A DNA stretch of 6,390 nt. It comes from Alphaproteobacteria bacterium. Lineage in GTDB: Bacteria > Pseudomonadota > Alphaproteobacteria > Rhizobiales > Hyphomicrobiaceae. A program made the position numbers and the translations under genes. The DNA is taken from the NCBI GenBank assembly GCA_005888525.1, contig VBAB01000335.1:1-6390 (forward strand), given 5' to 3'. Positions 1 to 4,829 of this stretch are shown here, one piece after another (positions within the stretch are counted from its first letter, which is position 1; every line of letters starts with the position of its first letter). Below the pieces are notes generated by a model, which made no database searches, was not told where the DNA came from, and saw nothing but the letters and a program-made list of their open reading frames with translations.

Positions 1-220
1 TCGATTTGCCCTTGGCCTCCACGCCCAACATCAAGCAGGAGCAGACGAGCCGCCCGTCGACGGTGACGCTGCAGGCGCCGCAATCGCCGGTCGAGCAGCC
101 TTCCTTGGTACCGGTCAGCCCCAATTGGTCGCGCAGGACATCGAGCAGCGTATCCTGTGTCTCGCACAGGAACTCGACCGCATCGCCGTTGACCGTCGCA
201 GATACGTGATGTTTTGACAT
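1..220 (-). CDS. 2Fe-2S small subunit of a molybdenum hydroxylase (CoxS type), partial
   Basis: The first 73 residues of an iron-sulfur subunit of the xanthine dehydrogenase / CO dehydrogenase family are visible; the rest lies beyond the left edge. These subunits pass electrons from the molybdenum site of the large subunit to FAD in the middle subunit. The N-terminal plant-type ferredoxin domain is present, with cluster ligands Cys42, Cys47, Cys50 and Cys62 in the context GCSTGDCGAC...VCSC. The C-terminal helical domain holding the second 2Fe-2S cluster is missing; family members are about 160 residues. The ATG overlaps the stop of the upstream FAD subunit by one base (TGATG), and an AGGAAGG ribosome site lies just before it, so the two genes are probably translationally coupled. 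The family call is firm. The substrate (CO, a purine, an aromatic or another compound) cannot be told from this fragment. Confidence 0.93.
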   Translation of the reverse strand, partial: MSKHHVSATVNGDAVEFLCETQDTLLDVLRDQLGLTGTKEGCSTGDCGACSVTVDGRLVCSCLMLGVEAKGKS

Positions 221-1080
221 CAGCCCTTCCTCGCCCGTTCCAGCGCAATCTGCGCAGCCCGGCGGGCGAGAACGCCCGCCACCTTGATACGATATTCCTT
301 GGTCCCGCGTTTGTCGTCGATCGGCCGGCACGCGGCGCTCGCCGCGGCGGCGAGCTTCTGCAAGGCGGCGGCGTCGACGGTGCTGCCGACCAGGGCAGCC
401 GCAGCCGGCGCAACCAGCAGCGGCCGCTCGGCGACCGCGCCCAGCGAGACGCGCGCCGCCGTACACTTGCCCTTGGCATCGAGCGTGAGGCACACGCCGC
501 AGCCCACGACCGCGATGTCCATCTCGGTGCGCGGGATGAATCGCAGATAGGCCTCGCCCGTGCGCGCAGGCTTGGCGGGCAGCAGGAACGAGGCGATGAT
601 CTCGCCCTTGGCCAGGGAGAGCTTGCGCGGGGCGAGCATCACGTCCTCGACGGGGATGTCGCGCCGGCCCTTGGGTCCGACGATTGTCGCCTTGGCTCCG
701 GCCGCAATGAGGGCGGGCACGCTGTCGGCTGCTGGCGAGCCGTTGCACAGGTTGCCGCCCATGGTGGCGCGGCCCTGGATCTGGGTCGAGCCGATCAGGT
801 TGGCCGCCTCGACGATGCCGGGCCAGATCGATTTGAGCTTGGGGTGCTCCTTGAGCTCGGCGCCGGTGACGGCAGCACCGATGCGATAGCCACCGCCCTC
901 CTCCTTGATCTGGCGCAGCTCGGCGATGCCCTTGATGTCGACCACGAGAACGGGGTCGATGATGTCGGTGCGCATTTGCACCAGCAAATCTGTACCGCCC
1001 GCAAGCACGCGTGCCTCGCCGGTTTCCTTGGCGAGCAGCGCGACCGCCTGGTCGAGCGAATTCGGCGCCTCATAGCGCAT
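220..1080 (-). CDS. FAD-binding middle subunit of a molybdenum hydroxylase (CoxM type)
   Basis: A 286-residue flavoprotein subunit of the xanthine dehydrogenase / CO dehydrogenase family, full length for the family. It carries the FAD and relays electrons from the 2Fe-2S clusters to the acceptor. Two diagnostic FAD-binding motifs are visible: AGGTDLL at residues 27-33 and TMGGNLCNGSPAADS at 106-120. The C-terminal CO-dehydrogenase flavoprotein domain follows from about residue 175, with RTEMDIAVVG near 184-193. The frame stays open far upstream, but the start at 1080 is chosen because it has a strong AGGAGG site 8 bases away and gives the typical N-terminus MRYEAP. The small subunit follows directly with a 1-base overlap, matching the common M-S-L order; the large subunit would be off the left edge. 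The enzyme is soluble or peripheral and its substrate is unknown. Confidence 0.95.
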   Translation of the reverse strand: MRYEAPNSLDQAVALLAKETGEARVLAGGTDLLVQMRTDIIDPVLVVDIKGIAELRQIKEEGGGYRIGAAVTGAELKEHPKLKSIWPGIVEAANLIGSTQIQGRATMGGNLCNGSPAADSVPALIAAGAKATIVGPKGRRDIPVEDVMLAPRKLSLAKGEIIASFLLPAKPARTGEAYLRFIPRTEMDIAVVGCGVCLTLDAKGKCTAARVSLGAVAERPLLVAPAAAALVGSTVDAAALQKLAAAASAACRPIDDKRGTKEYRIKVAGVLARRAAQIALERARKG

Positions 1081-1085
1081 TTGGT

Positions 1086-1094
1086 CTTCCTCCT
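1086..1094 (-). promoter_or_regulatory. Ribosome binding site deciding the CoxM-type start
   Basis: The minus strand reads AGGAGGAAG here, with AGGAGG at 1094-1089 and 8 bases to the ATG at 1080. This rejects the much longer open frame that continues upstream to about 1524, antisense to the DUF1330 gene. Confidence 0.85.
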
Positions 1095-1178
1095 GACCGG
1101 TTGTCCGCCTGCAAGATGGCACAGCACCTCGCCTCGCGCCAATCCCCGGAACGCAAGTCGCCCCGGCGAGCGAAGATT

Positions 1179-1190
1179 TTTGCATGCAAA
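1179..1190. promoter_or_regulatory. 12-bp perfect palindrome, candidate operator in the divergent region
   Basis: TTTGCATGCAAA reads the same on both strands and sits roughly midway between the divergent CoxM-type and DUF1330 genes (276 bp apart). It is embedded in a locally AT-richer stretch, and a second CATGCA follows at 1192-1197. A symmetric site in a divergent promoter region suggests a dimeric regulator, but no regulator gene is in the window and I could not place convincing -35/-10 boxes on either side. The operator role is inference. Confidence 0.35.
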
Positions 1191-1356
1191 CCATGCAGTA
1201 AAGGACCGGCTGCAGCTCGGTTGATCGGGGGGCTGGGACCAATCGACCGCGTGTCGTCGGCGCGATCGCCCAGACCCCTGGCAGGTCTCGCGCCGCTGCT
1301 GATGCTGCTGCTAAGCTGACGGCCGAGACCATGTTCGGCACGGCAAGGAGTGAGAG

Positions 1357-1656
1357 ATGGCCAAGAAGGGCTACTGGATCGCGCACGTCGAAATCACCAA
1401 TCCCGAGCGCTACAAGGACTACGTGGCGGCGAACGCCATCGCGTTCAAGAAATATAATGCCCGCTTCCTGGTCCGCGGTGGTGAGTCCGTCGCCGTCAGG
1501 GGCAGCCTCGGCGGACGGCGCCATGTGGTGATCGAGTTCGACAGCTACGCCATCGCCAAGGCCTGTCTCGAGTCACCCGAATATCAAGTGGCGGCCAAGA
1601 TCCGCGACGAGGCGAGCAAGGCCGACCTCCTCGTCATCGAGGGCTACGAGGGCTGA
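1357..1656 (+). CDS. DUF1330 family protein
   Basis: A complete 99-residue protein of the DUF1330 family, small cytoplasmic proteins with a predicted dimeric alpha/beta-barrel (ferredoxin-like) fold and no established reaction. Recognisable parts are GYWIAHVEITNPERYKDYV at residues 5-23, the conserved ARFLVRGG at 35-42, VVIEFDSY at 57-64 and the SPEYQ segment at 73-77. The start is supported by AAGGAG at 1345-1350, six bases before the ATG. It is divergent from the molybdenum hydroxylase operon and convergent with folD, so it is probably monocistronic. The divergent position could mean shared control with the hydroxylase, but its role is not known. Confidence 0.93.
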   Translation: MAKKGYWIAHVEITNPERYKDYVAANAIAFKKYNARFLVRGGESVAVRGSLGGRRHVVIEFDSYAIAKACLESPEYQVAAKIRDEASKADLLVIEGYEG

Positions 1657-1693
1657 CGGGCTCGCGCCGCTCGTGCGCCCGCCGTAGCAAGCT

Positions 1694-1764
1694 CCAGCCC
1701 CGTGCTGAGCTTGTCGAAGCACGCTTGGAGCCCGCGGCCCGCCCTTCGACGGGCTCAGGGCTGG
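1694..1764. repeat. Inverted pair of REP-like hairpins between convergent genes
   Basis: Two related imperfect palindromes face each other. The first (1701-1723) has perfect arms CGTGCT/AGCACG around GAGCTTGTCGA. The second (1741-1761) has arms GCCCT/AGGGC around TCGACGGGCTC, whose reverse complement GAGCCCGTCGA differs from the first core at only two bases. The pair is bracketed by a further perfect inverted repeat, CCAGCCC (1694-1700) and GGGCTGG (1758-1764), so the whole block can also fold as one long hairpin. The core resembles the abundant intergenic element with CTTCGAC...GCTCAG seen in many high-GC proteobacteria, recalled from general knowledge. Its place between the stops of the DUF1330 gene and folD suggests a bidirectional terminator or mRNA-end stabiliser, but there is no U-tract, so that role is inferred. 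Confidence 0.75.
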
Positions 1765-1779
1765 GTTGCGGATTGAAGC

Positions 1780-2652
1780 TCAGGCGCGGGCGATCGCGTT
1801 GGCGGCTTGCAGCGTGTTGCGGAGGAGACAGGCGACCGTCATGGGGCCGACGCCGCCGGGCACCGGCGTGATGGCGCCGGCCACTTGGGCGGCCTCGTCG
1901 AAGGCAACGTCGCCGACCAGGTGGCTCTTGCCGTCGGCCGAGACGATGCGCTGGATGCCCACGTCGATCACGATGGCGCCGGGCTTGATCCAGCTGCCCC
2001 TGACCATCTCGGGTCGTCCCACAGCGGCCACCACCAAGTCGGCGCGGCGCACCACGCTGGCCAGGTCGCGTGTGCGCGAGTGGGCGATCGTCACGGTGCA
2101 GTTCTCGGCCAGCAGCAGCTGCGCCATCGGCTTGCCGACGACGTTGGAGCGGCCGATGATCACTGCCTCCAGCCCCGCGAGGTCGTTGCGCACGGACTTG
2201 GCCAGGATGACGCACCCCGATGGCGTGCAGGGCGCCAGCGCGTGTGCGCCCGACGCCAGACGGCCGACGTTGGTGGGGTGAAAGCCGTCGACGTCCTTGG
2301 CCGGGTCGATCGCCTCGATCACGTGCCGCGCGTCGATGTGCTTGGGCAACGGCAGCTGCACGAGGATGCCGTGCACATCCTTGCGGCCGTTGAGCTCGGC
2401 GATGAGCGCGAGCAGGGCGGGCTCTGCCGTCTCGGCCGGCAGCTTGTGCTCGAACGACAGCATCCCGGCATCCGTGGTCGCCTTCGACTTGGTGCGCACA
2501 TAGACCTGACTGGCCGGGTCGCCGCCCACGAGCACGACGGCCAGGCCCGGCACGATCCCGTGCGCCCGCTTCAGGTCGGAGACCCCGGCGGCGACCTCGC
2601 GGCGCAGCGTCTCGGCAATCGCCTTGCCGTCGATGATCGTGGCGCGAGACAT
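1780..2652 (-). CDS. folD: Bifunctional methylenetetrahydrofolate dehydrogenase / methenyltetrahydrofolate cyclohydrolase
   Basis: FolD interconverts 5,10-methylene-, 5,10-methenyl- and 10-formyl-tetrahydrofolate using NADP, feeding purine, thymidylate and formyl-Met synthesis in the cytoplasm. The 290-residue protein has normal family length. Visible signatures are YVRTKSKA at 51-58 with the catalytic Tyr51 and Lys55, VQLPLPKH at 98-105 (Gln99), DPAKDVDGFHPTNVG at 116-130 (Asp122), PCTPSG at 141-146, the dinucleotide-binding IGRSNVVGKP at 166-175 and PVPGGVGPMT at 263-272. All key residues are present, so it should be active. It is the last gene of a yggT-yggU-folD unit. Its AGGAGG site (2672-2667) overlaps the yggU stop by one base and lies 14 bases before the ATG, rather far, but no closer in-frame start exists. 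Confidence 0.98.
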   Translation of the reverse strand: MSRATIIDGKAIAETLRREVAAGVSDLKRAHGIVPGLAVVLVGGDPASQVYVRTKSKATTDAGMLSFEHKLPAETAEPALLALIAELNGRKDVHGILVQLPLPKHIDARHVIEAIDPAKDVDGFHPTNVGRLASGAHALAPCTPSGCVILAKSVRNDLAGLEAVIIGRSNVVGKPMAQLLLAENCTVTIAHSRTRDLASVVRRADLVVAAVGRPEMVRGSWIKPGAIVIDVGIQRIVSADGKSHLVGDVAFDEAAQVAGAITPVPGGVGPMTVACLLRNTLQAANAIARA

Positions 2653-2671
2653 GGGGTGGATGCTCGCCTCC

Positions 2672-3001
2672 TCACTGCAGCCTGGACACGTACAATTCTA
2701 CCAGCGCGGCCAGCCGGTCGGGCTGGCCAGTAACGAGGACCGTCTTGAGGCGCGATTTGCCTCCTGCCGTCACCGCAACGCTGCTCTTAGGCACGCCCAG
2801 CCACCCCGCCACCACCATTTCCACCGCCCGGTTCGCCTCGCCCTTCTCCGCCACGGCGCGGACCCGCACCGTGAGAGCCGGTCCCTGCGCGGTCTCCACC
2901 ACGCCGTCGATGCCCTCGCGCGCCGATTTGGGGGTGACGCGCACGAGAAGCCTAACCCCGGCCGGGTCTGCGCGCCATGGCTGCGCAGGCCGAGGCCTCA
3001 C
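2672..3001 (-). CDS. yggU: DUF167 (YggU) family protein
   Basis: A small 109-residue protein of the DUF167/YggU family, of unknown biochemical function. Visible family features are VRLLVRVTPKSAREGIDGV at 16-34, the central AVAEKGEANRAVEMVVAGWLG at about 49-69 (the usual PxxGxAN pattern, here EKGEAN) and AGGKSRLKTVLVTG at 79-92, the conserved G-x-x-SR-x-K strand and turn. The start is GTG, in the sequence GTGTGA, which overlaps the yggT stop by three bases (GTGA). No better in-frame ATG exists and no strong ribosome site is seen, so translation is probably coupled to yggT. The yggT-yggU adjacency is widely conserved, including in E. coli; folD comes directly after. Confidence 0.92.
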   Translation of the reverse strand: MRPRPAQPWRADPAGVRLLVRVTPKSAREGIDGVVETAQGPALTVRVRAVAEKGEANRAVEMVVAGWLGVPKSSVAVTAGGKSRLKTVLVTGQPDRLAALVELYVSRLQ

Positions 3002-3288
3002 ACGAGGAGCTTGGCAATGTTGGGAAGAACGACCGATTGCACGAACGCGCAGGCCAGGATCAGCACCACGGGCGATATGTCGATGCCGCCGAGGTCGGGC
3101 ATCCAGCGCCGGATGCGTCGCAGCAGGGGCTCAGTGAGGGCGTTCAGCGCCTGCCAGATCGAGCGCACGAAGGGATTGTACGCGTTGACGACGTTGAAGG
3201 CGATCAGCCAGCTCATCACCGCGCCGGCGATGATGATGTAAATATAGAGCGTGATCAAGGAACTGATGAAGCCGAGCAGCTCGAGCAT
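2998..3288 (-). CDS. yggT: YggT family inner-membrane protein
   Basis: A 96-residue integral membrane protein of the YggT family, whose members have been linked to osmotic or ion stress and to cell-envelope organisation, with no agreed mechanism. Two hydrophobic helices are clear: about residues 4-31 (ending in GAVMSWLIAF) and about 71-94. Between them lies the family signature NPFVRSIWQALNALTEPLLRRIRRWMP (38-64), with NPF, TEP and the basic RRIRR turn, followed by GGIDISPVV at 67-75. The length is typical for the single-unit form. The ATG at 3288 has only a weak purine stretch upstream. It is the first gene of the yggT-yggU-folD unit, and its last codons overlap the yggU GTG start. Confidence 0.95.
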   Translation of the reverse strand: MLELLGFISSLITLYIYIIIAGAVMSWLIAFNVVNAYNPFVRSIWQALNALTEPLLRRIRRWMPDLGGIDISPVVLILACAFVQSVVLPNIAKLLV

Positions 3289-3320
3289 CGGGGCACTCTG
3301 CGGACCGCGGACGGGCCTCG

Positions 3321-3349
3321 TGTGTAATGCCCCAGACGCCTAGCGACAA
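3321..3349 (-). promoter_or_regulatory. Weak candidate promoter for yggT-yggU-folD
   Basis: On the minus strand, TTGTCG (3349-3344) and TACACA (3326-3321) are spaced by 17 bases and lie about 33 bases before the yggT ATG. Each box matches the sigma-70 consensus at only about half its positions. It is the best candidate in the 97-bp gap between the aldo/keto reductase stop and yggT. The only other structure I see there is a GCCCC/GGGGC pair that could form a weak hairpin. Confidence 0.25.
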
Positions 3350-3386
3350 GGGGCCGGAGCCGGTGATCCACTGGGCTATGCAACTC

Positions 3387-4406
3387 TCAACCAACCGCGG
3401 GAAACCGACCCTCCACGGGATAGGCCGGATCGTTGAAGCCGGGGGTGGAGGCGTGGCCCGGCACGACCAGGCCGTTGGCGATGGTCTCGTCCTCGGGGGT
3501 CCACTTGTAGTCGAGGGCGGCGAAGTAGCTGGTCCATTGCTCCAAGGTGCGCGGCCCCGCGATGATGGAGCTGATGGCGCGGTTGTTGAGCACCCAGGCC
3601 GACGCCCAGGCCACCAGCGTCGTGCCGCGCTTCTCGGCGTGCTCTTTCAGCTTCTCGGCGATGATCAGGCTCTCGGGCCGCCACTCCGATTCCATCATGC
3701 GTCGATCCTGGCGCCCCGCCCGGCTGCCGGGCTCGGCCTTCTGGTTGACCTTGTACTTTCCGGTCAGCACGCCGCGCGCCAGCGGGCTGTAGGGCACGAC
3801 GCCGAGGCCGAATGCCCTGGCCGCGGGCAGCAGTTCGATCTCCGGCTGGCGGTTCATGAGGTTGTAGTAGGGCTGCAGCGCCGCCGGCTGCGGCACGCCG
3901 AGTTGGCGGCAGAGGTGATGCACGTGCGGGATGTGCCAGGACTTGACGTTGGAGAGGGCCCATGCGCGCACCTTGCCCTGGCGGATCAGGTCGCCGAAGG
4001 CGGCGATCGTCTCTTCCCAGGAAGTGTCGGGATCGACGCGGTGGATGTAGTAGAGATCGATGTGGTCGGTCTGCAGCCGCTTCAGGCTTGCCTCGACGGC
4101 CTGCATCAGATGGCGGCGCGACAGCCCCCGATCGGTGATATTGGGCCCAGTGGATTGGGCGACCTTGGTTGCCAGCACCCAGCGGTCGCGCTTCGCCTTG
4201 ATGGCGGGCCCGATCACCGTCTCCGAGCGCCCCTCGGTGTAGACGTTGGCGGTGTCGATCAAGTTGACGCCGTTGTCCGCCGCGTGATCGATAATGCGCC
4301 GCGCCTGGGCCTCGTCGGTGGGTCCGCCGAACATCATGGTGCCGAGGCAGATCTCGGACACCTTCATGCCGCTGCTGCCGAGCACGCGATACCGCATCTG
4401 TGCCAC
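3387..4406 (-). CDS. Aldo/keto reductase
   Basis: A complete 339-residue NAD(P)H-dependent oxidoreductase of the aldo/keto reductase superfamily, a TIM barrel that usually reduces aldehydes or ketones in the cytoplasm. The N-terminal strand motif RVLGSSGMKVSEICLGTMMFG (7-27) is typical. The full catalytic tetrad is visible: Asp51 and Tyr56 in NLIDTANVYTEGRSE, Lys81 in VLATKV and His122 in DLYYIHRVD. Substrate- and cofactor-side elements follow: GKVRAWALSN (144-153), QPYYNLMNR (178-186) and VPYSPLARGVLTGKY (204-218). The start is GTG at 4406 with AGGAGG 8 bases upstream; an internal ATG three codons later lacks that spacing. It begins 12 bases after the stop of a TusA-like gene, and its ribosome site overlaps that stop. 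The physiological substrate cannot be inferred. Confidence 0.96.
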   Translation of the reverse strand: MAQMRYRVLGSSGMKVSEICLGTMMFGGPTDEAQARRIIDHAADNGVNLIDTANVYTEGRSETVIGPAIKAKRDRWVLATKVAQSTGPNITDRGLSRRHLMQAVEASLKRLQTDHIDLYYIHRVDPDTSWEETIAAFGDLIRQGKVRAWALSNVKSWHIPHVHHLCRQLGVPQPAALQPYYNLMNRQPEIELLPAARAFGLGVVPYSPLARGVLTGKYKVNQKAEPGSRAGRQDRRMMESEWRPESLIIAEKLKEHAEKRGTTLVAWASAWVLNNRAISSIIAGPRTLEQWTSYFAALDYKWTPEDETIANGLVVPGHASTPGFNDPAYPVEGRFPAVG

Positions 4407-4414
4407 GTTCTCTC

Positions 4415-4421
4415 CCTCCTA
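4415..4421 (-). promoter_or_regulatory. Aldo/keto reductase ribosome site fused to the upstream stop codon
   Basis: The minus strand reads TAGGAGG: the TAG stop of the TusA-like frame (4421-4419) shares two bases with AGGAGG (4420-4415), 8 bases before the GTG start. Ribosomes ending the upstream gene would terminate on this site, a layout typical of translational coupling. Confidence 0.8.
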
Positions 4422-4646
4422 GGCGCGATGCTCGATGACGAAGCGGAAGACGCCGCCCTGCTGGCTCTGCTCGACGAGCACATTGCCGGTGGACTCGCAG
4501 AAGGCCGTGAAGTCGGGCACAGAGCCGGGATCCGTGGCCAGCACCTCGAGCTTGGCGCCCTACGGCAGCTCGGACAGCGCCTTCTTGGTCTTCAGGATCG
4601 GTAGGGGACAGGCCAGACCTTTGGTATCCAGCGTCTTGTCGGGCAT
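4419..4646 (-). pseudogene. TusA/SirA-like sulfur carrier gene with internal amber stop
   Basis: Reading from the ATG at 4646 gives a TusA/SirA-family protein. TusA-family proteins are small cytoplasmic sulfur carriers with a persulfide-forming cysteine. The signature is intact: residues 8-14 read TKGLACP and continue PLPILKTKKAL, with Cys13-Pro14 as the active-site CP pair. Codon 29 (4562-4560) is TAG. After it the same frame continues as GAKLEVLATDPGSVPDFTAFCE and on to HRA and a second TAG at 4421-4419, together 75 sense and stop codons, the usual family length. The downstream half is clearly TusA-like, so a single base change (for example CAG to TAG) splits an otherwise normal gene. GGAG (4657-4654) sits 7 bases before the ATG. 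It may be a recent pseudogene, a sequencing error or, less likely, an amber readthrough case. The 28-residue product would keep the cysteine but lack the sheet. Confidence 0.85.
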
Positions 4647-4675
4647 CGCGGGTCTCCGGGCAGTCGGTGGCCCAG

Positions 4676-4705
4676 CCTATATCAATGAACCGAAAGAGCT
4701 GGCAA
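4676..4705 (-). promoter_or_regulatory. Candidate sigma-70 promoter for the TusA-like / aldo-keto reductase unit
   Basis: On the minus strand, TTGCCA (4705-4700, five of six to consensus) and TATAGG (4681-4676, four of six) are separated by 18 bases. They lie 29 bases before the TusA-like ATG, giving a short leader that would include the GGAG ribosome site. It sits in the AT-richest stretch of the divergent gap. Predicted by eye only. Confidence 0.45.
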
Positions 4706-4782
4706 TGGACTTGGGTAAGACTTCGCCGCGCAGCCGTCGTCTTGCGCGGGGCAGGCCGGCAGGCCACGATGCCGATTCGAGG

Positions 4783-4814
4783 CTAGTGTGATGATAGAGA
4801 AGTCAGGACACTAG
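4783..4814. promoter_or_regulatory. 7-bp dyad upstream of the MMPL transporter gene
   Basis: CTAGTGT (4783-4789) and ACACTAG (4808-4814) are perfect inverted repeats separated by 18 bases, ending 15 bases before the transporter ATG at 4830. It could be an operator for a dimeric repressor, of the kind that often controls RND exporters, or a hairpin in the mRNA leader. No regulator gene is in the window. The arms are short, so chance is possible. Confidence 0.3.
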
Positions 4815-4829
4815 TAGGTCTTCGGGGGG

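Noticed and set aside
214..1224. Plus-strand 336-codon frame over the FAD subunit
   Set aside because: It is the antisense shadow of a confidently identified gene, with no recognisable domain or ribosome site.
1294..1316. GCTGCTGATGCTGCTGCTAAGC short repeat-like run before the DUF1330 gene
   Set aside because: A brief run of GCTG units is common in GC-rich DNA and forms no array or clear structure.
1081..1524. In-frame upstream extension of the FAD subunit, giving a 434-residue protein
   Set aside because: The added residues have no family similarity and run antisense through the DUF1330 gene. A strong AGGAGG supports the start at 1080.
1634..2215. Minus-strand 193-codon frame overlapping the folD C-terminus and the REP-like pair
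   Set aside because: It contains SPEPVEG and STSSARG, typical spurious translations of this kind of REP-like element. folD in another frame is the real gene.
4560..4562. Pyrrolysine or another recoded amber in the TusA-like gene
   Set aside because: Nothing in the window supports recoding: other frames here also end in TAG as a normal stop, and TusA proteins need no special residue at this position.
3327..4604. Long plus-strand open frame of about 425 codons opposite the aldo/keto reductase
   Set aside because: It is antisense to a full-length reductase with all catalytic residues. The translation is low-complexity (G, L, A, H, D rich), as expected from GC-rich antisense frames.
4791..4814. 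Seven-codon mini-frame (ATG to TAG) before the transporter gene, as a possible leader peptide
   Set aside because: No ribosome site precedes it and it has no run of regulatory codons. Most likely chance.
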